Source: Streptomyces eurythermus (GTDB lineage: Bacteria > Actinomycetota > Actinomycetes > Streptomycetales > Streptomycetaceae). Taken from it: DNA of 64,000 nucleotides. Both the position numbers and the translations under genes were made by a program. The notes below the pieces were generated by a model that worked only from the letters and a program-made list of their open reading frames with translations, ran no database searches and was not told the origin of the DNA. The DNA is taken from positions 186,001 through 250,000 of the forward strand of contig NZ_BMSK01000009.1 in NCBI RefSeq assembly GCF_014649115.1, written 5' to 3'. Numbering within the stretch: the stretch's first letter is position 1; the number at the start of each line of letters is the position of its first letter. Shown piece after piece: positions 7,862-15,666 of the stretch.

Positions 7862-9006
7862 AGCAGCACCCCTCCGGCCAGCGCCGAGCACGCGACGGCG
7901 ACGACCAGGGTCGCGGCGGAGAACCGTACCGCGAAGGCCCGCCCGAAGGTCCCCGCCTGGAGGGCGATGAGCTTCAGGTCGACCATCGGCCCCACCACCA
8001 TGAACGCCAGCCGCGCCACGGGCGGGAACCCGGTCAGCGAGACGGCCAGGAAGGCGTCGGCCTCGGAGCACACCGCGAGCAGGACCGCGAGGCCGGCGAG
8101 GAACAGCACGGACAGCCAGGGAGAGGCGGAGAAGGTGTCGAGCACGGAGCCCGGAACGGCGACGTTGAAGGTGGCCGCGGCCATCGCGCCGACCACCAGG
8201 AACCCGCCGGCGTGCAGGAAGTCGTGCTGGAATCCGCGCCGGAACTCGTCCCACCGGCTGCGTCCCGCCCGGTGCCCGGTGTGCCGTGCGACGGGCCGCA
8301 GCCACTCGGCCCGCCCGAACCGCAGCCACAGCCAGCCCATGACGACGGCGGTGGCGAGGGAGGCGAGCAGCCGGGCGAGCACCATGGCGGGGTTCCCGGG
8401 GAAGGCGATCGCGGTGGCGGTGAGCACGACCGGGTTGACGGCGGGCGCGGAGAGCAGGAACGCGAAGGCGGCGGCCGGGGTGACGCCCCGGCTGATGAGA
8501 CTGCCGGCGACCGGCACGGAGGCGCACTCGCACCCGGGCAGCACGGCCCCCGCGACACCGGCCACCGGAACGGCGAGCGCGGGCCGGCGCGGCAGGATCC
8601 GGCGGAACACGCTCTCCGGCACGAAGGCGTTGATCGCCCCCGACAGGGCGGTGCCCAGCACCAGGAACGGCAGTGCCTGCACGGTCACGGCGAGACTCAC
8701 GGTCCGCCAGGTCCGCACGGCCGGGACGTCCCCCCACCGCCCGAGCAGGAAGACGACGGCCCCGGGGAGGACGGCGGCGCCGAGGAGGAGCAGGGGCCAG
8801 AAGGAGGGCGGGGCGGGCGTCCGGGGATCCGGCACCGGCGGCTCGGCGGCCGGCGCCTCAGGGACGGACACGGGCTCCTCGTGGAGGTGGGCCGCATGGA
8901 GGTCGAGGTCGACTGCGTGGAGGCCGGCCGCGCCGCCCGGCGGATCTCCCTCCCCGAGGCCCGGCCGCCGCTCCGGCACCGGAACCGCCCCACCCGTCTC
9001 CCGCAC
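7858..9006 (-). CDS. UPF0718/ArsP_1-type permease (YcgR-like)
   Basis: A 382-residue polytopic permease. The hallmark loop GAVLPGCECASVPVAGSLISRG lies in the first half, and a matching loop with CSEADAFLAVSL in the second, the pseudo-twofold pattern of ArsP_1/DUF318 permeases. The N-terminal tail has closely spaced His residues (LHAVDLDLHAAHLHEEP), a plausible metal-binding patch; that is inference. It heads a two-gene unit with the TIGR03943 protein (4-bp overlap). ArsP proper exports organoarsenicals, but the YcgR branch has no settled function. The chosen start is the first in the frame; a shorter start after the His patch cannot be excluded. Confidence 0.85.
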   Translation of the reverse strand: MRETGGAVPVPERRPGLGEGDPPGGAAGLHAVDLDLHAAHLHEEPVSVPEAPAAEPPVPDPRTPAPPSFWPLLLLGAAVLPGAVVFLLGRWGDVPAVRTWRTVSLAVTVQALPFLVLGTALSGAINAFVPESVFRRILPRRPALAVPVAGVAGAVLPGCECASVPVAGSLISRGVTPAAAFAFLLSAPAVNPVVLTATAIAFPGNPAMVLARLLASLATAVVMGWLWLRFGRAEWLRPVARHTGHRAGRSRWDEFRRGFQHDFLHAGGFLVVGAMAAATFNVAVPGSVLDTFSASPWLSVLFLAGLAVLLAVCSEADAFLAVSLTGFPPVARLAFMVVGPMVDLKLIALQAGTFGRAFAVRFSAATLVVAVACSALAGGVLL

Positions 9007-9141
9007 GTCCCGCCCCCGCCCTCCCGGGCCCCGGTGGGCCCCTGTCTCCGCCCGCCCGAAGATAACGGTCGGCCACCGCCGCCCGTCGCGTGCCCCCTGC
9101 GCGCCTCACGTTTACCGGCGCCCGGCAGTACGGTGTCCCCC

Positions 9142-10155
9142 ATGCGCCCCGACACGCCTGCCGAGAATGTCGACCACGCCACCGAAGCGGCCCGCCTGGA
9201 GCGGACCGCCGGACTGTACCCGGAGGACGCCGAGACGCTCCTGCTGCGGGCGGCGGCCCACCTGGAGCTGTCCGGCGACCGCCCCGCGGCCACCACGCTC
9301 TACGACCGCCTGCTGTCGTCCTCAGCGGGGCTGGCCAACCCCGCCCTGGTCCGCGCCCTGAAGGCCTCGAACCTGTGGGAGTACGGCCACGAGGCCGAGG
9401 CGAGGGCGATCATCGAGGGCATCCGCACGACGGCCCCCCGGGACCCGGCCCCCTGGGTGATCGCGGCGGAGGCCCTGGAATCGCACGACGAACTGGAGGC
9501 GGCGGCGGAGACGTTCACGGAGGGAACCCGCCTGCTGATCCCCGGTCCCGCGGAAGCGCCCCTGCCCTCCACCCACCCCCTCCTCTACGGCCGCCACCGC
9601 GTCCGCCGCATGCTGGGCCTGCCGCACGACGACTGGGACACCCTGGCGGACACCGTGCACACGGGCCCGGTCACCCTCGACGAACTCCACGACCCGAAAC
9701 GGGTGTGGTCGCTGGGCTCGGACAACCCGGCGGAACTGGAGGCGGAGATCTCCCGCCTGCGCGCGGAACTGGGCGCCTACCGAGCGGCCCTGTCCCGCCC
9801 GTTCCCGGTGGCGGTCCTGCACTGGCCCGCCGCCGAACTGGAAGAACTCCTCACGGCGTACCCCACCCTGACCACGGAGTACCCGTCCCACCCCGAGCAC
9901 CTGGCCACCATAGAGTCCTCCTTGCGCGAACTGGCCTCCTCGGGCACGCCCAACCTCGGCATCGTCACCGGCACGGTCCCGTCCTACGAAGCCTTCGCAG
10001 CCTCGGAAGCCACCTCCCCGACCGACCCCACCCTCCTCCCCCAGTACGCGACCACCCTTGCGGCCAGGGGGCGGGCGGTGGCTTGGCCTCCGGGGGAGGG
10101 GGAGGGGTGTTGGTGTGGGGCGGAGCAGGCCTACGCAGAGTGCCATGGCGTGTGA
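9142..10155 (+). CDS. TPR-like protein with C-terminal SEC-C zinc motif
   Basis: A 337-residue cytoplasmic protein. The N-terminal 160 residues carry tetratricopeptide-like helices (ETLLLRAAAHLELSGDRPAA, EARAIIEGIRTTAPRDPAPW). A helical middle region follows, and the last 15 residues form a SEC-C zinc motif (CWCGAEQAYAECHG; CxC...CH). SEC-C motifs sit on SecA and on many bacterial proteins and bind zinc for partner recognition. The specific role here is unknown. It marks the left edge of the accessory block; the next gene starts 24 bp later with clearly different base use. Confidence 0.8.
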   Translation: MRPDTPAENVDHATEAARLERTAGLYPEDAETLLLRAAAHLELSGDRPAATTLYDRLLSSSAGLANPALVRALKASNLWEYGHEAEARAIIEGIRTTAPRDPAPWVIAAEALESHDELEAAAETFTEGTRLLIPGPAEAPLPSTHPLLYGRHRVRRMLGLPHDDWDTLADTVHTGPVTLDELHDPKRVWSLGSDNPAELEAEISRLRAELGAYRAALSRPFPVAVLHWPAAELEELLTAYPTLTTEYPSHPEHLATIESSLRELASSGTPNLGIVTGTVPSYEAFAASEATSPTDPTLLPQYATTLAARGRAVAWPPGEGEGCWCGAEQAYAECHGV

Positions 10156-10179
10156 GGTCAGCGGGCTAGGCTTATCAAC

Positions 10180-10644
10180 GTGTCCGAAGAGCTTCCGTGG
10201 AAACCACCAGCAGGCTCCTGGGCCTCATCCGCGGCACGTCGTCGCAACATGCAGGCGATCCGTAGCCGGGACACCAAGCCAGAGACACTGATCCGGCGGC
10301 TGGTGCACGCCCGGGGGCTGCGCTATCGCGTGGCCGCACGTCCTTTGCCAGACCTTCGCCGGACTGCGGATATGGTGTTCGGTCCGGCTAAGGTGGCGGT
10401 GTTTATAGACGGCTGCTACTGGCACGGCTGCCCCGAGCATTACGTCCCGCCGAAAACTAACTCCGGCTACTGGTCGGAAAAGGTACTCCGCAATGTTGAG
10501 CGGGACCGGGACACCAACCAGCGCCTGGAGAATGCCGGGTGGCTCGTGCTCCGCTTCTGGGAGCACGAGCCGTCAGAAGCCTGCGCGGACAAGATCGCCG
10601 CGGCTGTGCGGCGCCGGAGGGCTGTCAACGGCGGGCGTACCTGA
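10180..10644 (+). CDS. vsr: Very short patch repair endonuclease (Vsr)
   Basis: A 154-residue mismatch endonuclease that nicks next to T:G mismatches left when 5-methylcytosine deaminates. Family features: MQAIRSRDTKPETLIRRLVH, active-site Asp64 in TADMVF, the zinc/active-site region GCYWHGCPEHY with His82, and KVLRNVERDRDTNQRL near the end. The length is normal for Vsr. It starts with GTG at 10180 without a strong ribosome site. It is convergent with a cytosine-5 methyltransferase whose 3' end it overlaps by 72 bp, the usual functional partner. Base composition is lower in G+C than flanking core genes, suggesting acquisition. Confidence 0.95.
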   Translation: MSEELPWKPPAGSWASSAARRRNMQAIRSRDTKPETLIRRLVHARGLRYRVAARPLPDLRRTADMVFGPAKVAVFIDGCYWHGCPEHYVPPKTNSGYWSEKVLRNVERDRDTNQRLENAGWLVLRFWEHEPSEACADKIAAAVRRRRAVNGGRT

Positions 10645-11916
10645 TACCGGGAAAACCATCTGTTCCGTCACAGGGGCTTCCGAACCGGCACCCGTGGTGT
10701 CGAGCTCGTAGTCGCGGAGCAGCTCATCGCGGTGCTCAGGCCGCAGCACAGCGGCGATAGCACGCCCGACCGCCTCCGCCACGGGAGGCGGGAAGGCGTT
10801 GCCTACCTGGCGGTACTGAGCTGTCTTCCGCCCTTGGAACTTCCAGTCCTCCGGGAACCCCTGGATGATCGCGGCCTGCTGCACCGTCAGCATGGGGCCG
10901 GACGGACGGAAAAGGTCACGCTCCGGATCGCACTTGTCGGGCTCGTTGGCCACACCCATCCCGTCTACGCCCAGCTGCGCCCAGGCCCGCTTGGCCCTGG
11001 TCGGCCCAAGGTCCGCGCCGCCATGCTTCCTTGAGCCTCCAACGAGAGTGGGAGCGACTCCCGGGCCCAGCTCCGCCGCCTCTGTAGCCTTGCGCAACCA
11101 GTCCAGGTACACCTGCTCCCCGGTACGCTCTCCCGGCTTCGCCCGCTCCCCGTGCTTGTTCTTGTTCCAGTACATCCGGCAGCGCTCTTCCATGCTGGCC
11201 GCAAGCTCTTCGACTACGGTCGCCCGCTTGCCCTTAAGTTCGGATGGCCACACAAACTCAGCACCGGTCACGCTTTCATGGATCACGACCAGGATGGCCC
11301 GAGGACGCAACTGCGGGACTCCGAAGTTACTCGCATCCATCCGACGCCACACCTTACGCATGACACGGTCCTGCTCTACAGCAGACCAGCTTTCCTTGAT
11401 TTCAGGAACCACATAGCCCAGGCGACGCAGCGTACCGAGAATGTCGCGACGATAGTCAATGAATACCTCCGGCGGTTCAAGAATACCCCGGACATTCTCA
11501 ATCATCACCGCTCGCGGCCGCAGCTCATCGATAATCCTAAGCGCGTCCGGGAACAAGTCCCGCTCGTCATCCTTACCCAACCGCTTCCCGGCCAGCGAGA
11601 AGGGTGGGCATGGGACACCACCGGCCAGGAGATCCAAGTCACCCTTCTGGATTCCGGGGCCAGCATTTACCTCTTGCTTAAGAAATTCCTTGACATCCCT
11701 GGGCTTAAGCTCCTCAGCCCGCCCCTCGCCCCACCCCGGCCAGCTGGCCACGTTCGCCCGGAGGGTGGCTACCGCGTGCGAGTCCCACTCCACGAGATCG
11801 AGATGCTCGAACCCCGCATTATGCAGCCCAACGGCTTGTCCCCCCGCGCCCGCGCAGATCTCCACCGAGGTCAGTGGCCGGGCGAACTGCGGACGCTCAC
11901 GACCGCTGGCGCTCAT
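10573..11916 (-). CDS. dcm: DNA (cytosine-5)-methyltransferase
   Basis: A 447-residue C5 methyltransferase that would modify a specific DNA sequence. Conserved motifs in order: SAM-binding ICAGAGGQAVGL (20-31), catalytic Cys103 in GGVPCPPFSLAG, ENV at 140-142, the QLRPRAILVV motif VIII, a target-recognition region (about 230-345), and QVGNAFPPPVAEAVG near the end. It is intact and of normal length. The convergent vsr gene overlaps its 3' end, fitting a Dcm/Vsr repair pair. No dedicated restriction enzyme lies immediately beside it. The nearest nuclease-like genes are 9 kb away, so it may be orphan or protect against that cassette. The target sequence cannot be read from the protein. Confidence 0.93.
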   Translation of the reverse strand: MSASGRERPQFARPLTSVEICAGAGGQAVGLHNAGFEHLDLVEWDSHAVATLRANVASWPGWGEGRAEELKPRDVKEFLKQEVNAGPGIQKGDLDLLAGGVPCPPFSLAGKRLGKDDERDLFPDALRIIDELRPRAVMIENVRGILEPPEVFIDYRRDILGTLRRLGYVVPEIKESWSAVEQDRVMRKVWRRMDASNFGVPQLRPRAILVVIHESVTGAEFVWPSELKGKRATVVEELAASMEERCRMYWNKNKHGERAKPGERTGEQVYLDWLRKATEAAELGPGVAPTLVGGSRKHGGADLGPTRAKRAWAQLGVDGMGVANEPDKCDPERDLFRPSGPMLTVQQAAIIQGFPEDWKFQGRKTAQYRQVGNAFPPPVAEAVGRAIAAVLRPEHRDELLRDYELDTTGAGSEAPVTEQMVFPVSGTPAVDSPPAPHSRGDLVRAGF

Positions 11917-11990
11917 AGTGTTCCTTCCAGGATTGACTCAAACCAGGTCAAGTGTCCCAGAAGACCATTGATCACTTGCTCGCTCCTGAG

Positions 11991-12009
11991 CACTCGACAC
12001 CCACGAGTG
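11991..12009. promoter_or_regulatory. Inverted repeat upstream of the methyltransferase gene
   Basis: CACTCG, 7-bp spacer, CGAGTG lies 75-93 bp upstream of the cytosine methyltransferase start. AGTGTCCCA occurs twice nearby (from 11951 and 12006). Such sites could bind an autoregulatory methyltransferase or another repressor, but the arms are short. Confidence 0.3.
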
Positions 12010-12018
12010 TCCCACTTT

Positions 12019-12051
12019 CTCAGCCCTGGCCCCGAGGGGACCAGGGCTGAG
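12019..12051 (-). terminator. Terminator hairpin downstream of the CYTH gene
   Basis: CTCAGCCCTGG and CCAGGGCTGAG form a perfect 11-bp stem with an 11-nt loop, 31 bp past the CYTH stop codon. It separates the minus-strand CYTH operon from the cytosine methyltransferase gene. There is no strong T-run, which is common for Streptomyces terminators. Confidence 0.65.
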
Positions 12052-12081
12052 GTCATAGAGCGTTTACACCCTGCGATCGCT

Positions 12082-12645
12082 CTAGCCGCGGTGCTTGTCC
12101 GTGTCGGAGAACAGCAGGGTCGGTTCGGCAAGGATGTCGCGGCCGGCCTCGCTCTTGTAGATCTCGTCGACGCTCCCGAACCGGGCTTCGGAGTAGTCGA
12201 GCCCCAGAAGATCGGCGGCCTGCCGGACGGACGCCTCGTCGGGGCCTTCGATCTCCAGGAACGTCGGGAGGTCGGGCCAGGTGTCGAAGTCGAAGGCGAC
12301 CTCTCCCAGGCGCCACTCCTCGCGGTAGTTCTCCTGGTAACGGACCTCGGTGAGGCCGACCCGGCGGAGGATGCCGGCCATCGCGTGCAGGTCGGCGACT
12401 TCGGTCTCGATCTCCTTGGTGCCGTCGATCGTGGTGGCGTCGGTGACCTGCTTGAGCGTGAGCGTGGAGCGGGTGCCCTCGTTACGCAGACGGAGCCACG
12501 CCCCGCCGTCGAGGGAGTCGTTCTCGAAGATCTTCCGGGTGAGGAGGGTGCGGGGGAGCGCCTGGACGGCACCGAGGGCAGCCAGCCTGGCCTGCAGGCC
12601 AGCGACATCGACGGCCAGGAACTTCGCCTCGTACTCGTGCTTCAT
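12082..12645 (-). CDS. CYTH-domain protein (triphosphatase/class IV cyclase-like)
   Basis: A 187-residue CYTH-fold protein. The signature ExExK is at residues 4-8 (HEYEAKFL). Tunnel-lining charged strands follow: WLRLRNEG, LTLKQV, KEIETEV, FDFDTWPDLPTFLEIEGP. CYTH tunnels hold triphosphate substrates with divalent metal; members include inorganic triphosphatases, thiamine triphosphatase and class IV adenylate cyclases. Substrate choice cannot be assigned. It is the last gene of a minus-strand run (radical SAM, kinase-like, methyltransferase, CYTH), 10 bp after the methyltransferase, with GAGAAGGA as ribosome site. Its neighbours suggest a substrate with a phosphate chain. Confidence 0.88.
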   Translation of the reverse strand: MKHEYEAKFLAVDVAGLQARLAALGAVQALPRTLLTRKIFENDSLDGGAWLRLRNEGTRSTLTLKQVTDATTIDGTKEIETEVADLHAMAGILRRVGLTEVRYQENYREEWRLGEVAFDFDTWPDLPTFLEIEGPDEASVRQAADLLGLDYSEARFGSVDEIYKSEAGRDILAEPTLLFSDTDKHRG

Positions 12646-12655
12646 GGTCCTTCTC

Positions 12656-13318
12656 TCAGAGACGGTCGGTGAGGGTGGACGAACGGGCCGCCAGGAGCAG
12701 GCCCATGCGGTGGATGTGGTCGTGTGGCTGGCCGATGTGGGGCCGCTCGGTGAACTCGTTCGTGCGCAGGGTGAGCAGCACGTCCCAGTCGCCGGGGAAG
12801 TGACGGCGCAGGCGCTCCGGAGAGGTGTAGTGCTCCACCACGTGATGGCGCTTTTCGACGGGCATCATGAACTCCGCACCGAACACACCGCCCGGGCGGA
12901 CCAGGCGCTGCATGCGGTCGACGAACTCGGCGAGCGGGCGGTGGTGGTTGGCACTGTAGTGCCACGAGCAGCTCGTCCAGACCGCTTCGCACGGCACGTC
13001 CAGAGGTTCCCCCGCAAGGAAGTCCTCCTCGATCACCCGCACACGGTTATGGAGTTCCTCCAGCTTGAGCCGGTCGGTCAACCCCATAGCGCGCACTTGG
13101 CTGTCACCCGGGAGGCGTACCTCACCTCCGTGCACGGCGAGCGCGTCGCGTTCGATGGCCACTACGCGGTACCCAGCCGCGGCCAGAGGCAGGACGAACT
13201 TGCCGTCGCTCGCACCGACGACCGCGACGGTGGATTCAGGCGCAACGCGTTCCCGCAGGACTGCGAGAAACTGCGGGAAGAAGGTGAGGGTGTGCTCCCA
13301 CAGGCTTTGTGTCCGCAC
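12656..13318 (-). CDS. Class I SAM-dependent methyltransferase
   Basis: A 220-residue Rossmann-fold methyltransferase. Motif I is VAVVGASDGKFVLPLAAAGY, motif II ends in IERD, and the later motifs WTSCSWHY and VRPGGVFGAEF are present. The first 25 residues (LWEHTLTFFPQFLAVLRERV) form a helical cap. The GTG start at 13318 has a good AAGGAG site 9 bp upstream, placing the start 83 bp inside the end of the kinase-like gene; such a long same-strand overlap is unusual but both frames look intact. The substrate is unknown. Repeated His near 119-121 (SANHH) and 157-164 (KRHHVVEHY) may help bind it. Confidence 0.85.
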   Translation of the reverse strand: MRTQSLWEHTLTFFPQFLAVLRERVAPESTVAVVGASDGKFVLPLAAAGYRVVAIERDALAVHGGEVRLPGDSQVRAMGLTDRLKLEELHNRVRVIEEDFLAGEPLDVPCEAVWTSCSWHYSANHHRPLAEFVDRMQRLVRPGGVFGAEFMMPVEKRHHVVEHYTSPERLRRHFPGDWDVLLTLRTNEFTERPHIGQPHDHIHRMGLLLAARSSTLTDRL

Positions 13319-13877
13319 GGGAGTGTGCTCCTTGCGTATCGGTGGCGGTGATCACGCGGAGGACCTCTTCGGGGGTGAGCCCCGTGGTATCGATGCGATG
13401 CGCCGGGAATGAGGCGTAGGCATCTGTCACTCGGTCGGTGACCGTTTCCGTCAGCGCGTCCCATCGCGATACCGGCTTGTTCCGTGCCGCGAGTCGCCGT
13501 CGGCGTTCGTCCTCAGCACAGAGGAGTTGGTAGGTGACGGGCACGGGCAGCCAGGCCGGCAGGGTGACTCCGAGCCGGGCGCCCAGGGCGTGGTGGCTGG
13601 TGAGGCACCGGGCGAAGTAGCTCTCGACGACAACCGGAACACCGCCTCTGAGGTGGCGCTGGATCTCTTCTGCCGCTGTGAACAGTGCGGAGAGGTAGAG
13701 ACACATCCGCGCTTCGACGTTCGTGCGCTTGTCCATCTCGCGCCTGAGCGGCTGGTAGAAGGCAGGCACTGTGGGAACGAGGACGGCCTGGCGGGCAGCG
13801 GCGAGCATCGGCGCGATCGTCGACTTCCCAGTGCCTCGTAAGCCTTCCAGGCTTTCGAACCTCGGCTGGTCAGACAC
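13236..13877 (-). CDS. Thymidylate-kinase-like P-loop kinase
   Basis: A 213-residue P-loop NTPase. The Walker A site is GLRGTGKST near residues 12-20, in the same setting as thymidylate kinase (FESLEG before it). The TMK-like central helix (NVEARMCLYLSALFTAAEEI), a VVVESYFARCL strand where TMK has a DR motif, a lid with ERRRRLAARNK and a C-terminal RIDTTGLTPEEVLRVI complete the fold. The replaced DR motif argues against an ordinary dTMP kinase; a modified nucleotide or small phosphorylated metabolite is more likely (inference). The GTG start overlaps the radical SAM stop by 8 bp. Its 3' end overlaps the methyltransferase by 83 bp. Confidence 0.78.
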   Translation of the reverse strand: MSDQPRFESLEGLRGTGKSTIAPMLAAARQAVLVPTVPAFYQPLRREMDKRTNVEARMCLYLSALFTAAEEIQRHLRGGVPVVVESYFARCLTSHHALGARLGVTLPAWLPVPVTYQLLCAEDERRRRLAARNKPVSRWDALTETVTDRVTDAYASFPAHRIDTTGLTPEEVLRVITATDTQGAHSRADTKPVGAHPHLLPAVSRSPAGTRCA

Positions 13878-14772
13878 GGGCGTACACCACGTCCGGCACC
13901 GGGAGCGTGATCTCATCGGTGACAGAGGGCCTGTGGACGATGCGGTTCGCGGTCTTCTCGTACCAGAACGCGTGGGAGTCCTTGCCCACGGCCTTGCAGG
14001 ACATGGTGAGCGCACCGCGCGGGTCGGCCTCGATGCGGTCGATCTCGTGAGGCCCGCCGGACGGAGCGCAGACCTCCGGAGCACCGTGCTCGGAGAGGTC
14101 CTCGTCAACGATCACCTCAAGCGGCAGCCTGGTCTGCGCGAGCGCTTCGCGAAGCCGGCCGTAGGCGGTCGTGTCCGTGATCAGCAGCTCGGGGTGATGG
14201 GCGGCATTACCTACCAGCCGCAGGTGGTGGAGCTTCAGCTGCCTGACTCCGAGCTGCCCGAGGATGCTGGCGAGAGGGAGGACCTCGCCGATGTTCTGAG
14301 AGGTCACGGTCATGGTCGCGCCCGTCGGAACACCGAGGTCCCGTGCCAGGCTGAGCGAGCTGAGGGCGCTCTGGTAGCTGCCGCGCTTGCGGATGCCGTC
14401 GTTGGTCGAGCCGACACCCTCCAGGGAGACCCGGAGCAGGTCCAGGTGTGGAGCGATCTCGGTCAGGCGGCGCTCGATCCGGTATCCGTTGGTGCAGATC
14501 TCGACGCGCTGCCCCAGTTCCCGCTTGGCGTGCCGGACAACCTGCGGGAGCTCCCGGTAGACGAACGGTTCCCCGCCGAGGAGGGTGACGGCCTCCGTGC
14601 CGTACTCGTCCCGCATCAGGGTGAGCAGGCTGACGGCTTCCCCGGCGGTGAAGGCGTCGGAGTACTGAAGCCGCTTGCCGTGGAAGCAGTGCAGGCATGT
14701 GAAGTTGCAGCGGTACAGCAGCTGCAGATACAGCATCCGGATTCTCCGGATCCCGGTGATATCCCCGATCAC
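13870..14772 (-). CDS. Radical SAM enzyme
   Basis: A 300-residue radical SAM protein. The 4Fe-4S ligating motif C22xxxC26xxC29 (CNFTCLHC) is followed by the GGE motif (LLGGEPFVYRELP) and CTNGYRIE, RVSLEG and LKLHHLRL strands of the partial TIM barrel. A Cys pair later (EVCAPSG, MSCKAVGKDS) could bind a second cluster or substrate, but there is no full SPASM set. GTG at 14772 has AAGGAG 5 bp upstream. It starts a four-gene minus-strand run. Upstream lies a copy of an 18-bp motif shared with the divergent DUF5919 regulator. The reaction is unknown. Confidence 0.9.
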   Translation of the reverse strand: MIGDITGIRRIRMLYLQLLYRCNFTCLHCFHGKRLQYSDAFTAGEAVSLLTLMRDEYGTEAVTLLGGEPFVYRELPQVVRHAKRELGQRVEICTNGYRIERRLTEIAPHLDLLRVSLEGVGSTNDGIRKRGSYQSALSSLSLARDLGVPTGATMTVTSQNIGEVLPLASILGQLGVRQLKLHHLRLVGNAAHHPELLITDTTAYGRLREALAQTRLPLEVIVDEDLSEHGAPEVCAPSGGPHEIDRIEADPRGALTMSCKAVGKDSHAFWYEKTANRIVHRPSVTDEITLPVPDVVYARV

Positions 14773-14860
14773 ATGGGCTCCTTCGGCTGACTGTCTGGTG
14801 GGAACCCTGATGGTGGCCGACCATGCGAGGACCTCGGCACCGCGTTCGGGGACGGTCCGA

Positions 14861-14878
14861 GGACGTCCTGGGACGTTT
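14861..14878 (-). promoter_or_regulatory. Motif copy A upstream of the radical SAM gene
   Basis: Read in the gene direction this is AAACGTCCCAGGACGTCC, ending 88 bp before the radical SAM start. It matches 15 of 18 positions of the copy before the DUF5919 gene at 15611-15628 and has the same orientation relative to its gene. It consists of two ACGTCC direct repeats 10 bp apart, one helical turn, typical of a dimeric regulator site. It abuts the 3' end of the HAD gene. Confidence 0.6.
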
Positions 14879-15570
14879 TACCTGCCCGCGAAGGACTCCA
14901 GGACGCTGATGACCCGCCTGGTGTCTGACAGGTCGGGCAGGACCTCCTGGGCGCCGGCGGCGGCCAGCTCTTCGGGACTGTGGACACCGGAGGCGACCGC
15001 GAGGATCCCGGACCCCGTGGCCAGGGCGGCCTCCACATCGCGGGGAGTGTCTCCCACCAGGACGGCGGGCACACCGGCCGGAACGTCACGGAGCCGCTGC
15101 ATGCGTTCGCGGGCGATCGCGACAAGTCCGGGGCGGTGTCCAGCGTCCGCTCCGTAGGCGCCCACAGGCAGGTCCAGCAGTGCGTCGAGGCCGAAAGCGG
15201 ACAGCTTCACCCGCGCGTTGGCGGCGATGTTGCCGGTCAGGACAGAGGAAACCCAGTCGCTTCGCGCCGAAGCGCTCTTCAGCACCTCGTGAACCCCTGG
15301 CAGAACCCTCCCGCGCATGCGCAGATCATCCAGGCGTTCCTGCCCTGCCCGTGTGAGAGCGTTCTCGATCACGGGCCAGCCGGGCACGGGCAGCCCGGCG
15401 CGAAGGAACATGTCGCGCATGATGAGCCGGTCCGTGCGCCCCTCGGTACGCGCCGGCTCCGACGGTTCGCGTCCCGCGAGCAAGGAGAAGGCAGCAGTGT
15501 ATATCTCCTTGCTGACCCCCGCGTTCTCGATGAGGGTGTGGTCGATGTCCCACAGGACGATGAGCTCCAT
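14878..15570 (-). CDS. HAD-superfamily phosphatase
   Basis: A 230-residue haloacid dehalogenase-type hydrolase. Motif I is LWDIDHTL with nucleophile Asp8 and Asp10, a helical cap follows (about 15-95), motif II is SSVLTGN, motif III lies around LSAFGLDALLD, and motif IV is VLVGDTPRDVEAA. The fold is that of phosphoglycolate-phosphatase-like enzymes that remove phosphate from small metabolites or nucleotides. The start MELIVLW at 15570 was chosen because upstream in-frame residues look noncoding. It is divergent from the DUF5919 regulator. A separate motif-bearing gap (105 bp) precedes the next gene, so it may be its own transcript. Confidence 0.87.
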   Translation of the reverse strand: MELIVLWDIDHTLIENAGVSKEIYTAAFSLLAGREPSEPARTEGRTDRLIMRDMFLRAGLPVPGWPVIENALTRAGQERLDDLRMRGRVLPGVHEVLKSASARSDWVSSVLTGNIAANARVKLSAFGLDALLDLPVGAYGADAGHRPGLVAIARERMQRLRDVPAGVPAVLVGDTPRDVEAALATGSGILAVASGVHSPEELAAAGAQEVLPDLSDTRRVISVLESFAGR

Positions 15571-15610
15571 GGCGCCAGGGTAGGCAGGTGGCGGTGCTCC
15601 GCTGTCTTGA

Positions 15611-15628
15611 CAACGTCCCATAACGTCC
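15611..15628 (+). promoter_or_regulatory. Motif copy B upstream of the DUF5919 gene
   Basis: CAACGTCCCATAACGTCC, 38 bp upstream of the DUF5919 start and overlapping a TTGACA box (15607-15612) that could be its -35. Like copy A it has two ACGTCC units 10 bp apart. Being in the divergent spacer, it can also act on the HAD gene. Confidence 0.6.
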
Positions 15629-15629
15629 T

Positions 15630-15643
15630 TGCGTGATCACGCA
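15630..15643. promoter_or_regulatory. Perfect 14-bp palindrome TGCGTGATCACGCA
   Basis: A fully self-complementary 14-mer one base downstream of motif copy B and 23 bp before the DUF5919 start codon. It is a candidate operator for an HTH dimer such as the product of the gene it precedes. Confidence 0.5.
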
Positions 15644-15666
15644 GCGCCCCGCTTCGATTGGCTGCT

